Assembly (NCBI GenBank): GCA_021802125.1
Contig: JAKAAX010000013.1
Span: 1 to 58,104, forward strand
Length of the DNA: 58,104 nt
Reading direction: 5' to 3'
DNA from: Thermoplasmata archaeon
GTDB taxonomy: Archaea > Thermoplasmatota > Thermoplasmata > Lutacidiplasmatales > UBA184
Positions 17,280 through 24,967 of the stretch are shown here, piece after piece. Every line of letters begins with the position of its first letter. The first letter of the stretch is position 1. Below the pieces are notes generated by a model. The model saw only the letters and a list, made by a program, of their open reading frames with translations, ran no database searches and was not told the origin of the DNA. The position numbers and the translations under genes are program-made.

Positions 17280-17696
17280 CTAGCGGCCGCGCTTCGGCCC
17301 GCGTACCCTCGCCGAGGATCGCTTCGCCCGTGCCGGGGGACCTTGGACCTCGGCCGCTCCGGCGGCCCGGGCCACTTCCAGGGACGACCCCCGGTCCACG
17401 TTCTCCAGGAGCCAGATGAGGTAGGGCTCGTGCACCCGGAACGTCTCGAGCTCCACGATCTCGGGGACCTCGTACGGGTGCCCCTTCGCGAGGGCGCGGA
17501 AGAGGGCCCCGACCTTCTTCGTCGAGGTCTTGAACAGGACCAGGACCTCCTGCGCCTCCTCCACCTTGCCCTTCCAGCGGTAGATCGACCGCGCCGGGAG
17601 GGCGGTCGCGCAGGCGGCGTTCCCCGACTCGACCGCCTCGAGGGAGGCCTCGGCGGCGCTCTTACCGTCGGGGAACGTGGAGAGGACCAGGCGCAT
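17280..17696 (-). CDS. cutA: CutA-like divalent cation tolerance protein
   Basis: 138 aa. The core of about 103 residues matches CutA: start MRLVLSTFPDGKSAAEA, SIYRWKGKVEEAQEVLVLFK and HPYEVPEIVE, the family signature. CutA forms a stable trimer implicated in metal tolerance. A Pro/Lys/Arg-rich tail of about 30 residues is extra. I chose ATG 17696 by homology. An in-frame GTG at 17741 overlaps the stop of the DNA polymerase gene (GTGA) and would couple translation, giving a 15-residue longer protein. Confidence 0.88.
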   Translation of the reverse strand: MRLVLSTFPDGKSAAEASLEAVESGNAACATALPARSIYRWKGKVEEAQEVLVLFKTSTKKVGALFRALAKGHPYEVPEIVELETFRVHEPYLIWLLENVDRGSSLEVARAAGAAEVQGPPARAKRSSARVRGPKRGR

Positions 17697-17737
17697 CGGC
17701 CCCGATCTCGGCCCTTCCCCCAAGCTGGCCGAGCTGG

Positions 17738-19513
17738 TCACGGGGAGGCCCCCGAGACCGCCCCGGGGCCCTGGGGGAGCGTCAGGGCGGGGGCTGGACG
17801 GTTGCGCATGAAGTCCACCGCGCTCACGGCCCCCTGCGCGAGGTCGACGACCGTCGCCCGGGCCGGGACCGGTCGGATGTTCCTCATCCGCTGGTAGTCG
17901 GTCTCTCCCTGCCAGGTGGAGGCGTTCAGCAGCAGCACCCCTCGCCACCACTCCGCCCCGAAGGTGTGCGTGTGCCCCGTCACGAAGATGTCCGGGACCG
18001 GGTCCACCACGAGCCCGTCGCGCGGGAGGGAGGCGAGCGGGGTCTTCTGCCCGTAGGTGGGAGCGAGGTGGCGCATGGAGAGCATCCGCTTCATCACCGG
18101 GATGGGCTGCTCGTAGCTCATCTTGGGAAGCTGGGGGATGAGGTCGTCGAACCCGCGTCCGTGGTAGGCCTCCACGACCACCCCCTCGAGGGCGAAGATG
18201 CTCGGGTTCGCGACCACGTGCACGTTCGTGGGCAGGTCCCGGGCGAGCTCGGGGGGGAGCGCGGGCTGCGGCTCGGCCGGACAGACCGCGTCGTGGTTCC
18301 CCGGGATCGCGACGATGTTGAGGGAGCTCGGCAGCTCCTTGAGACGCCGGGCGAGCTCGGCGTACTGCTCGACGACGTCGGAGATCGCCAGGTCGTTCTC
18401 CTGGTGCGGATAGATCCCGATGCCGTCCACCAGGTCACCCGCGATCACGACATGCTCGAGCCCCTGGGCGACGTCCCCGTGGGAACCCTCGCCGCGGACG
18501 AACCCCATGAGCTCGTTCCACGCGTCGTCCAGGAACCCCTTCGATCCGATGTGCAGGTCCGAGAGGAAGAGCGCCTTCGAGGCGCGCGGGGCCCTTGCCG
18601 TCACCCGGGCCATCGGGACGTCCGGCCTCAAGACCGCCCGGGCGATGGGCAGCTTCCCCGGCTCCTTCGGCACGTACAGCCGGATGCCGAGCACCTCGTC
18701 CGGCAGGTAGGTCTCCCGGGCCGCGGGGTGCTCCCTCGGGATGAGGACGCGGACCTGGCCGGTCTCGTCCTCGAGGGTGAGGATGAGCAGCTTCTGCCGC
18801 GGGGTCTCCTGGATGTCCCGGACCATCCCGATGACCGCAGCCTCCCCCGGCGCGCTCGGGATCTCGGAGGCGTTGCGCAGCGCGGAGAGGTCCGAGCGAT
18901 GACGGAGGACCCGCGAGAGCTGACGGAAGCGGGAGACCAGGAGGCCGGTCACGCCCTCGAGAGGAGCGCGGGCTTCCGGAGGCGCCACGAACCCCTCGCG
19001 GATGAGGTGGAACGGACGGGGTCCGAGCGGAGAGAGGGAAGGGGAAGCGAGAGCGGCAGGGCGCTCGACCACGATCCGGGCGACCGAGAGGTTCCCGAGA
19101 GGGGCGGTGGCGCTGCCCGGACGCGAAGCGAGCGACGACGGGGAGTCGACCCGGGGAGGGAGGGCCGTGCTGGAAGGGGCAACGCTCCCGAGAGGGGGCT
19201 CGAGCATCAGGCCACCGGCTTCGAGAGGGTCCGGGAGGAGGACGCCCTTCGCTCCGAGGGAGGAGGAGGCAGAGGAGGAGGCGGAAGAGGAGGCGGAAGA
19301 GGAAGCGGAGGCGGGGGCCGCCGACCTCTCCGAAGACCGGGAGAGGAGACGAACGACCAGGTCCGGAGTGACGATGGAGTGCGATTTCTCGGGGGAGGCG
19401 AGGAGCGCCCGCGAGAGGTCGAGCGGGGCGGGCGAGGAGAGGATCAGGTCGAGGGCTTCTTCCTCGACGAGGAGGTGGTGCTCCTCGAAGATGGCCAGCA
19501 CGCGGTCCCGCAA
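17738..19513 (-). CDS. polB: Archaeal DNA polymerase II (PolD) small subunit DP1
   Basis: 591 aa from TTG 19513. The start is placed by similarity to DP1 N-termini (a short helix, then HHLLVEEEALDLIL); GTG 19501 and GTG 19621 are alternatives. After the N-terminal helical domain comes a Ser/Ala repeat linker, an OB-fold (MVRDIQETPRQKLLILTLED, GQVRVLIPRE) and the calcineurin-like exonuclease domain with SDLHIGS, AGDLVDG, PGNHD, AYHGRGFDD and VTGHTHTFGA. DP1 is the proofreading 3'-5' exonuclease partner of DP2. All phosphoesterase metal ligands appear intact. DP2 is not in this window. cutA follows directly. Confidence 0.95.
   Translation of the reverse strand: MRDRVLAIFEEHHLLVEEEALDLILSSPAPLDLSRALLASPEKSHSIVTPDLVVRLLSRSSERSAAPASASSSASSSASSSASSSLGAKGVLLPDPLEAGGLMLEPPLGSVAPSSTALPPRVDSPSSLASRPGSATAPLGNLSVARIVVERPAALASPSLSPLGPRPFHLIREGFVAPPEARAPLEGVTGLLVSRFRQLSRVLRHRSDLSALRNASEIPSAPGEAAVIGMVRDIQETPRQKLLILTLEDETGQVRVLIPREHPAARETYLPDEVLGIRLYVPKEPGKLPIARAVLRPDVPMARVTARAPRASKALFLSDLHIGSKGFLDDAWNELMGFVRGEGSHGDVAQGLEHVVIAGDLVDGIGIYPHQENDLAISDVVEQYAELARRLKELPSSLNIVAIPGNHDAVCPAEPQPALPPELARDLPTNVHVVANPSIFALEGVVVEAYHGRGFDDLIPQLPKMSYEQPIPVMKRMLSMRHLAPTYGQKTPLASLPRDGLVVDPVPDIFVTGHTHTFGAEWWRGVLLLNASTWQGETDYQRMRNIRPVPARATVVDLAQGAVSAVDFMRNRPAPALTLPQGPGAVSGASP
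19256..19318 (-). repeat. GC-rich triplet repeat encoding a Ser/Ala linker in DP1
   Basis: Plus-strand GAGGAGGCGGAAGAG-type imperfect repeats encode several SSSA units on the minus strand. It forms the flexible linker between the DP1 N-terminal domain and the OB fold. Length variation between strains would be expected. Confidence 0.6.
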
Positions 19514-19628
19514 ATCCTGCGCGAACGACCCGGGTCCCTCTCGCTCACCGTCTCCCGCCCTGAGGACCGGAGGAGAAGAGCGAGGGCTGCACCGTGGAAG
19601 CGACCCCCACGTGTCACCCACGGGTGCC

Positions 19629-19638
19629 GCGGTATTTG
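19629..19638 (-). promoter_or_regulatory. TATA box upstream of DP1
   Basis: Minus-strand TTCAAATACC sits between alkA and DP1 and is A/T-rich against a GC-rich background. It predicts a transcript start near 19607 and a leader of about 95 nt before the chosen TTG start. Confidence 0.55.
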
Positions 19639-19650
19639 AATGAGCGTCGC

Positions 19651-20361
19651 TCAGTCCCGACGCGGCACCCCGCGGAGCGACTCGGCCGCCGCGACGAGGC
19701 TTTCCCAAGGCGGGCGTTCGAGCGAGCGCCACAGGTAGTGGGTCGCGTAGGACCGGTAGGGCCGCCAGCGCTCTCCGAGACGCTGAAGCGTGCTCCGCGC
19801 CGGCAGCGCACGGTACCCGTAGAGGTGGCGTGCGCCCTTCTGGACGCCGAGGTCGTCCACGGGAAGGACGTCCGGTCGCCGGAGAGCGAAGATCAGGTAC
19901 ATCTCCGCCGTCCACCGCCCGATGCCGTGGACCTCGGTCAGCGCCTCGATGACCTCCTCGTCGTCGAGCGCTCCGAACCGGCGGAGGTCCAGCCTTCGCG
20001 AGACGACCCGGGAGGAGAGGTCCCTCAGGTAGGCGGTCTTCTGGGGGGAGAGCCCGCACGCTCTGAGCTCGGCGTCCGAGCGTTCGGAGAACCATCGGGC
20101 GGAGGGAAAGGAGGAGGCCCCCGAGCGGACCCGTAGGCGCCGGACGATGGCGTCCCCGGCCGCCCCCGAGATCTGCTGGTAGACGATGGCCGAGGCCAAC
20201 CCCTCGAACCCGGTCGCGCCCCTTCTCGGCCCCTCGTTCCCGAAGGTCCGGATGACCTCCTTCATGACGGGGTCCACCGAGCGGAGGTGGCGGAGCGCCA
20301 GCGCGAGCCGGGGCCCCTCGGAGGCGAGGGCACGGTCCGCCGTCGAGCCCCGTCTCGGCAA
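19651..20361 (-). CDS. alkA: AlkA-type DNA-3-methyladenine glycosylase (HhH-GPD)
   Basis: 236 aa. FEGLASAIVYQQISGAAG is the conserved start of the HhH-GPD fold. The helix-hairpin-helix is VHGIGRWTAEMYLIF, followed by the catalytic aspartate segment LPVDDLGVQKG. These enzymes excise alkylated purines in base excision repair. No four-cysteine Fe-S loop is visible at the C-terminus, which argues against EndoIII/MutY types. It follows nikR by 28 bases on the same strand and may be co-transcribed with it. Confidence 0.92.
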   Translation of the reverse strand: MPRRGSTADRALASEGPRLALALRHLRSVDPVMKEVIRTFGNEGPRRGATGFEGLASAIVYQQISGAAGDAIVRRLRVRSGASSFPSARWFSERSDAELRACGLSPQKTAYLRDLSSRVVSRRLDLRRFGALDDEEVIEALTEVHGIGRWTAEMYLIFALRRPDVLPVDDLGVQKGARHLYGYRALPARSTLQRLGERWRPYRSYATHYLWRSLERPPWESLVAAAESLRGVPRRD

Positions 20362-20389
20362 GCGTTCCCTTCCCTCGTGCGAACGACGC

Positions 20390-20836
20390 TCAGTGGGGGT
20401 GGGTGTGCCCCGTCCTGCCGCCGGCGAGCCGGGGGGCCTCCAGGACGAGCTTCCCCTGGACGATCCCCTTGACCCCTCGGAGGTCCTCCGACGCCGCGCG
20501 GACCTCCTTGCCCTTGCCCACCAGCACGAGGACCTCCAGGCAGGCGTCCCCCTGCAGGTGGACGTGGAGGGAGGAGCGGATATGCTCCCCCCACCGGTGC
20601 TGCGCCTCGGTCAGGCGTCGCTGGAGCATCGGGGTGTTGTGCCGGTAGAGCAGGGTGACGGTCCCCACCGCGTCGGCTTCCGGGTCCTCGAGGGTCTCGC
20701 CGGAGAGCTCCTCGCGGATCAGGGAGCGCAGCGCGGCCGACCGGCTGGGGGAGTTCCGCTGCGCGACCCACCGGTCGAGCGCGGCGAGGAGCGAGGGCTC
20801 GAGCGAGACCCCGAGCCGCACGACGCCGCTCGGCAT
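20390..20836 (-). CDS. nikR: NikR nickel-responsive transcriptional regulator
   Basis: 148 aa, with ATG 20836 chosen by homology. N-terminal ribbon-helix-helix (VVRLGVSLEPSLLAALDRWV, SRSAALRSLIREEL) binds DNA. The C-terminal ACT-like domain carries the square-planar nickel ligands His80, His91, His93 and Cys99, with the same spacing as in characterised NikR (HVHLQGDACLE). A His-rich tail (HTHPH) is extra. It starts 2 bases after the NiCoT permease gene, so a nickel uptake-plus-regulator operon is clear. It probably represses the permease when nickel is plentiful. Confidence 0.96.
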   Translation of the reverse strand: MPSGVVRLGVSLEPSLLAALDRWVAQRNSPSRSAALRSLIREELSGETLEDPEADAVGTVTLLYRHNTPMLQRRLTEAQHRWGEHIRSSLHVHLQGDACLEVLVLVGKGKEVRAASEDLRGVKGIVQGKLVLEAPRLAGGRTGHTHPH

Positions 20837-20838
20837 CC

Positions 20839-21945
20839 TCAGGCCGCCTCCTTCTCCGGAGCGAGCGCCGGACGAGGAGGCTCTCGTCCGACCCCGACCC
20901 GCTCGTACCCCTTCCACCGGTAGATGGCCATGGCGACGGCCCACGAGCCGACAAAGAGCGAGATGATCCCGATCCCCAGGTACTGGAACGCCCGGTCGGA
21001 GCCGAGGAGGTCGAGCGAGCTCCAGATCCCCCCGGTGAGGCCGAGCTCGCTGGAGATGATCGAGAGGACCTCCAGCCCTCCGATGGCGAACGCCACAAGG
21101 ACGGAGATGACGGTCAGCGTGAGGTTGTAGTACACTTTCCGGATAGGGCGGAGGAAGGCCCAGCCGTAGGCGACGCGCATCGCCACGGCGTCGGTGGTGT
21201 CGACGAGCACCATCCCGCAGGTGAACATGAGCGGCAGGATGAGGACGTCGAGGAGCGGGATCCCCGCTCCCTTCGCCGTGAGACCGAGGGAGAGGAACGT
21301 GACCTGGGAGGTGGTGTCGAACCCCAGGCCGAAGAGGACCCCCACCGGATAGATCTGCCATGGCTGCTCGACGACGCGGAAGAGCGAGCCGAAGTAGCGG
21401 TTCATGAATCCGCGCTTCTGCAGCTGCGCCTCCAGCCCAGCCTCGTCGAGGTCGCCTTTCCTGAGGCGAACAAAGATCCGGTACACCTCGAGGGTGATGA
21501 GGAGGTTGATCGCCCCCAGGAGGAAGAGGAAGCCTCCGGAGACCGCGGTGCCGACGAGGCCTCCCAGGTGCTGGAAGGCGGGGAGCCAGGCGTAGAGGGC
21601 CTCTGCGGTCAGCACGATGCCGACCAGGAAACCCAGCACGATCGTCGAGTGGCCGAGCGAGAACCAGGTCCCGACCGTGAGCGGGCGCTTCTCCTCCGAG
21701 AGGAGCTTGCGCGTGGTGTTGTCGATGGCGACGATGTGGTCCGCGTCGACCCCGTGCTGGAGGCCGAAGACGAAGGCCGCGATGGCGAAGGCCCCCAGGA
21801 GGGGGTAGGTCCGGCCCAGGGTCGCGGTGAGGAGGAAGGCGACCGCGGTAGCCGCGAGCAGGCCGGTGTAGAGGAGGAGGACCTTCACCTTCTCCCGGGC
21901 AGAGAGCCCGAGGCCCGCAAGAGGCGAGGGAGCGGCCACGTCCAT
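20839..21945 (-). CDS. NiCoT-family nickel/cobalt permease (HoxN/NixA type)
   Basis: 368 aa with about eight membrane helices. The signature GLQHGVDADHIVAIDN (HX4DH in helix II) binds the metal; TWFSLGHSTIV, FGLGFDTTSQ and TCGMVLVDTTDAVAM are the other conserved NiCoT motifs. It imports Ni2+ (or Co2+) across the cytoplasmic membrane. ATG 21945 lies about 27 bases after a TATA element, so the mRNA is probably leaderless. Co-transcribed with nikR, which favours nickel as the main substrate. Confidence 0.95.
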   Translation of the reverse strand: MDVAAPSPLAGLGLSAREKVKVLLLYTGLLAATAVAFLLTATLGRTYPLLGAFAIAAFVFGLQHGVDADHIVAIDNTTRKLLSEEKRPLTVGTWFSLGHSTIVLGFLVGIVLTAEALYAWLPAFQHLGGLVGTAVSGGFLFLLGAINLLITLEVYRIFVRLRKGDLDEAGLEAQLQKRGFMNRYFGSLFRVVEQPWQIYPVGVLFGLGFDTTSQVTFLSLGLTAKGAGIPLLDVLILPLMFTCGMVLVDTTDAVAMRVAYGWAFLRPIRKVYYNLTLTVISVLVAFAIGGLEVLSIISSELGLTGGIWSSLDLLGSDRAFQYLGIGIISLFVGSWAVAMAIYRWKGYERVGVGREPPRPALAPEKEAA

Positions 21946-21966
21946 CGTAACGGGGGAGGTCCCGCG

Positions 21967-21976
21967 GGGTATTAGA
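21967..21976 (-). promoter_or_regulatory. TATA box of the NiCoT-nikR operon (leaderless)
   Basis: Minus-strand CTAATACC is centred about 27 bases upstream of ATG 21945, the archaeal TATA-to-start distance, so transcription should begin at the start codon. Confidence 0.6.
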
Positions 21977-21986
21977 TGGTATGTCG

Positions 21987-21997
21987 TCTTGTCAAGA
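21987..21997. promoter_or_regulatory. Candidate NikR operator palindrome
   Basis: TCTTGTCAAGA is a perfect 11-base palindrome immediately upstream of the TATA box. It is flanked by GTATGTCG and CGTAACAC, which give a looser extended dyad. Its position suggests a repressor site for NikR; this is inferred from location only. Confidence 0.4.
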
Positions 21998-22215
21998 ACG
22001 TAACACTCGCTCCCGCGACGGCCGGGACCCTCGTGCCTCCCGCTCCGATCACGAAAGGGCGGGGACGGAGGAGGGCCCGACACGCGCGGGCTGGCCGCCT
22101 GGCAACTCGAAAGCAGGGGCACGTACGGACCGACGGACGGACGACAGACGACCGTCCCTGCGGTCCAAGCGGCGGGTGCGCCCACACGCGCGCTGCCAAG
22201 CGCCGCGTCCCCGGT

Positions 22216-22911
22216 TCAGGTCCGGTAGCTTTCCTTCGCCTCGGTGGGGCCCTTGGGGTAGGCCTCGCGGAGGTGGCGGTAGAGCTCCTGGGGGTCCTTC
22301 TTGAGGTGGCTCTTGTACCAGGCCAGGACCACGTCCTTCAGCACGTGGTGGACCTGCTGGACGCCCACGTCCTCCAGGGGGTGGTCCATCAGGACCGCCT
22401 GGGTGATGACGCGCATCCAGCCGGTGTACTTGTGGTAGGTCTCGCCCTCGCACCACTCGAAGATCATCCGCAGGTGGGTCCGGCCCTCGGGGGTGGAGTA
22501 GTACCACGCCTTCAGTGCGGAGCCGAGCCAGCCCGGGCTGCGGTCCTTGAGCTCGACGGCCTTGACCGCCGGGAAGTCGAAGGTCTCCTTGAAGGACCAC
22601 TTGTAGGGGAACTCCGTGAAGGTGGCGAAGAGGGTCTGGGTGGGCTCCATCGTGAGATGGACGGAGAGGTCCTCGAACACGTTGTGGACCTCCCAGAAGT
22701 CCTGGAGCAGCCGGCGGTTGAGCGCGGCCCGGCGCGCCGGGTCCTCCACGGAGCTCGTCGAGAGCTGCCGCTTCGCCTGCACGATCTCGGTGCGCAGCGT
22801 GGAGAGGAAGTCGTCCTCCGGAAGGGCCACGGCGGTCGCGACGTTCGGGGATTCCTCATCGGGCGGCATCGGGGCCTTCATCCTCTCTTTCCTTGGTCTT
22901 CCGCGGGGCAT
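22216..22911 (-). CDS. Uncharacterised protein with N-terminal AT-hook-like motif
   Basis: 231 aa from ATG 22911; ATG 22881 is an alternative that would remove the AT-hook-like PRGRPRKER. The body is mixed alpha/beta and rich in aromatic residues (FATFTEFPYKWSFKETFDF, LKAWYYSTPEGRTHLRMIF, EWCEGETYHKYTGWMRV). No signal peptide, membrane helix or recognisable catalytic motif. It is monocistronic, facing away from dnaG. I do not recognise the family. Its clean, conserved-looking composition supports a real gene. Confidence 0.7.
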   Translation of the reverse strand: MPRGRPRKERMKAPMPPDEESPNVATAVALPEDDFLSTLRTEIVQAKRQLSTSSVEDPARRAALNRRLLQDFWEVHNVFEDLSVHLTMEPTQTLFATFTEFPYKWSFKETFDFPAVKAVELKDRSPGWLGSALKAWYYSTPEGRTHLRMIFEWCEGETYHKYTGWMRVITQAVLMDHPLEDVGVQQVHHVLKDVVLAWYKSHLKKDPQELYRHLREAYPKGPTEAKESYRT

Positions 22912-23241
22912 GCGAGAACCTAGAACGTGGACGGCTACAGGCATGGGGTAGAAGCGCTTTTCGCCCGCGTTCTGGGCTCCGGGGAGACGCCTTCCGAGGA
23001 AGGGGGCTCCGGGAGGGGGTTCTCGCGGCGGGGGCGCTATACGGAGATAGGTGACACGCAGGGGCCGCCGGGGGTGGGGGGGGCCCCGCAAGCGAAGGAG
23101 GGCCGGCTCGCGCGGAGTTCGTCCGTGCCGCCGTGCCGTTCTGTAAAGGATGGAGGGAGGGGTTCGGTCAGGGAAGGATCGAGAGTCGGGCGGAGGCCAG
23201 TGACTGGCCGTATTCTCGCGTGCGATTCTCTGGCACGGGGC

Positions 23242-23250
23242 CTTAAATAC
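23242..23250 (+). promoter_or_regulatory. TATA box for dnaG
   Basis: CTTAAATAC is a strong archaeal TATA box. The expected start near 23272 leaves an unusually long leader of about 180 nt before ATG 23455. Confidence 0.65.
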
Positions 23251-23322
23251 CCACCCGGGAATCCGAAGCCCGACAAGGCCAGGGCCGGGAGGACCTCGAT
23301 CCTCGCGCCCCGCATTACGGAG

Positions 23323-23385
23323 ATGACTCTCATGCTTACAGCGTGGTTCTTCCGCCGATTCGGGGCGCGTCCCGATCGGGCGTAA
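23323..23385 (+). CDS. Possible leader peptide in the dnaG 5' region
   Basis: A 20-codon ORF (ATG 23323 to TAA 23385; second ATG at 23332) lies inside the predicted dnaG leader. Its product would be short, hydrophobic-aromatic then basic (LTAWFFRRF). A GGAG precedes it closely. It may be a regulatory uORF or chance; there is no homology evidence. Confidence 0.25.
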   Translation: MTLMLTAWFFRRFGARPDRA

Positions 23386-23407
23386 CCTCAGACCCCCGCC
23401 TCGGTCA

Positions 23408-23431
23408 TCCTCCCCCTACTTCGGGGAAGGA
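23408..23431 (+). promoter_or_regulatory. Hairpin in dnaG leader
   Basis: TCCTCCCC and GGGGAAGGA pair around a short loop, with one bulged A, ending about 24 bases before the dnaG ATG and next to the GAGGAAAGGAAG ribosome-binding region. It could modulate translation initiation. Confidence 0.35.
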
Positions 23432-23454
23432 CAACACAGAGGAAAGGAAGCACC

Positions 23455-24813
23455 ATGAACGTAGACCCAACCGCGACGAAATACATGATCCGAGCCCGCA
23501 TCACGGCCGACGGCGTCATCGAGAAACCCGACGTTGTCGGGGCCGTCTTTGGCCAGACCGAAGGGCTCCTGGGCGACGAGCTCGACCTGAGGGACCTGCA
23601 GAAGAGCGGCCGTGTCGGCCGTATCGAAGTGGAGATCGACTCCCGAAAGGGCAAGAGCGAGGGCGAGGTCCTGATCCCGTCCTCCCTGGACCAAGTGGAG
23701 ACCGCCATCCTGGCGAGCGGACTGGAGACCGTCGACCGAATCGGGCCCTGCAAGGCCCGGATCGACGTGGTCGCCGTCGAGGACGTCCGGAAGGTCAAGC
23801 GGACGAAGATCGTCGACCGCGCGAAGGCCATCCTCGCGAGCATGCAGGAGGAGGCCAAGGAGGTCGGTTCCGACCTTGCGGAAGAGGTCCGAAGCGCCGT
23901 TCAGGTGGCGGACATCGTCTCCTACGGGAAGGACCGTCTCCCCGCCGGGCCCAACATCGACTCCTCCGACGCCATCATCATCGTCGAGGGGCGCTCGGAT
24001 GTCCTGCAGCTGCTCCGCTGCGGGATCAAGAACGTCATCGCGGTGGAGGGGACCAGCGTTCCCGAGACCGTCAAGGACCTCTCCCGGGGCAAGACCGTCA
24101 CCGCCTTCACCGACGGTGACCGCTCCGGGGAGCTGATCCTCCGCGAGATGCTCCAGACGATGGACGTCGATTTCGTGGCCCGCGCTCCGCGCGGCCAAGA
24201 AGTCGAGATGCTCCCGTCGAAGGCCATCCTGAAGTGCCTGCGGAACAAGATCCCCATCGCCCAGTACCTGGAGATGACCGGCTTCGAGGCCACGGGAGCG
24301 ACCCGTGGCGGCGAGGGCGGCCGCGGCGGAGGCGGCGACCGCGACGAGGGTGGTCGCGGACCTCCCCCCCAGCACCGACGCGACGAGGGTGGCGACCGGC
24401 GCGGACCTTCGGGCCCGCCTCCCGGCCGTGGCCCGGGCGGCCCCGGCGGCGCCATGCGCGCCCCGCCTCCCCCGCCCCCGCCCCCCCCGGCGCTCTCTCC
24501 CCGTCTGGCGAAGCTCTTCCAGGACCTCTCGCAGCTGGAGAACCCGTCCCGTGCAAGGCTCCTGGGCGATGGCGACGCGGTCCTGGCGGAGATCCCCGCG
24601 AAGGACGTCGTCGACGCTCTGGCCCAGCCTGGGGCTCCCGTCCGCACCCTCATCTTTGACGGCGTCGTGAGCCAGCGGCTCCTGGACGTCGCCCAGGAGA
24701 AGGGCGTGGGCGAGCTCGTCGCGGTCCGCCTGGGCGCGATCGGCAAGATGCCCGAGGGCGTGCGGGTCTACACCCGCACGGACGTCGGACCCGTGGCCCC
24801 TCCGCCCGCGTAG
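23455..24813 (+). CDS. dnaG: Archaeal DnaG-type primase / exosome-associated protein
   Basis: 452 aa. The N-terminal archaeal DnaG domain (KYMIRARITADGVIEKPDVV, VFGQTEGLLGDELDLRDLQ) precedes a Toprim core with VEGRSD at 177-182 and the metal-binding DGDRSG at 220-225. A Gly/Arg/Pro-rich low-complexity linker spans about 283-345 and includes nine consecutive prolines. A conserved C-terminal domain (ILIFDGV-like VRTLIFDGVVSQRLLDVA, MPEGVRVYTRT) ends the protein. In archaea DnaG has primase activity and also associates with the RNA exosome. Strong purine-rich ribosome-binding site. Downstream is a LonB-like gene with its own promoter. Confidence 0.96.
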   Translation: MNVDPTATKYMIRARITADGVIEKPDVVGAVFGQTEGLLGDELDLRDLQKSGRVGRIEVEIDSRKGKSEGEVLIPSSLDQVETAILASGLETVDRIGPCKARIDVVAVEDVRKVKRTKIVDRAKAILASMQEEAKEVGSDLAEEVRSAVQVADIVSYGKDRLPAGPNIDSSDAIIIVEGRSDVLQLLRCGIKNVIAVEGTSVPETVKDLSRGKTVTAFTDGDRSGELILREMLQTMDVDFVARAPRGQEVEMLPSKAILKCLRNKIPIAQYLEMTGFEATGATRGGEGGRGGGGDRDEGGRGPPPQHRRDEGGDRRGPSGPPPGRGPGGPGGAMRAPPPPPPPPPALSPRLAKLFQDLSQLENPSRARLLGDGDAVLAEIPAKDVVDALAQPGAPVRTLIFDGVVSQRLLDVAQEKGVGELVAVRLGAIGKMPEGVRVYTRTDVGPVAPPPA

Positions 24814-24850
24814 GCCCGACCCGAACGGTCCGGACCGGACCGGTCCTGGA

Positions 24851-24892
24851 AGGACGGCGAAGGCCCCGGCTCCGGCCGGGACCCTTCGTCCT
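24851..24892. terminator. Long GC-rich hairpin downstream of dnaG
   Basis: AGGACGGCGAAGGCCCCGGC can fold on the segment ending CCCTTCGTCCT, with a 3-base loop and a small bulge. It begins 38 bases after the dnaG stop. Archaeal terminators usually rely on T tracts, absent here, so the function is uncertain; it may stabilise the 3' end. Confidence 0.35.
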
Positions 24893-24921
24893 CCGGGACC
24901 GTGTCGGGGCGTCCCCCACGC

Positions 24922-24931
24922 CGTTATACCA
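24922..24931 (+). promoter_or_regulatory. TATA box for the LonB-like gene
   Basis: CGTTATACCA, followed by an overlapping CCATACC, is centred about 41 bases upstream of ATG 24968, predicting a leader of roughly 13 nt. Confidence 0.55.
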
Positions 24932-24967
24932 TACCCGAGCTTCGAGACCGCGAGGTGCCTCACGCCC

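Larger units (their letters stand above)
22912..23454. other. 543-base intergenic region with the dnaG leader
   Basis: No convincing gene in the first 330 bases. The last 210 hold a TATA box, a possible 20-codon ORF (23323-23385) and a hairpin just before the dnaG ribosome-binding site. The rest is GC-rich with no feature I can name. Confidence 0.6.

Noticed and set aside
17741..17951. 5' extension of the cutA frame beyond GTG 17741
   Set aside because: It lies inside the DP1 coding end and does not resemble CutA; homology begins at ATG 17696.
23037..23333. 98-codon minus-strand ORF in the dnaG upstream region
   Set aside because: Low-complexity, no ribosome-binding site, and it overlaps the dnaG TATA box on the other strand.
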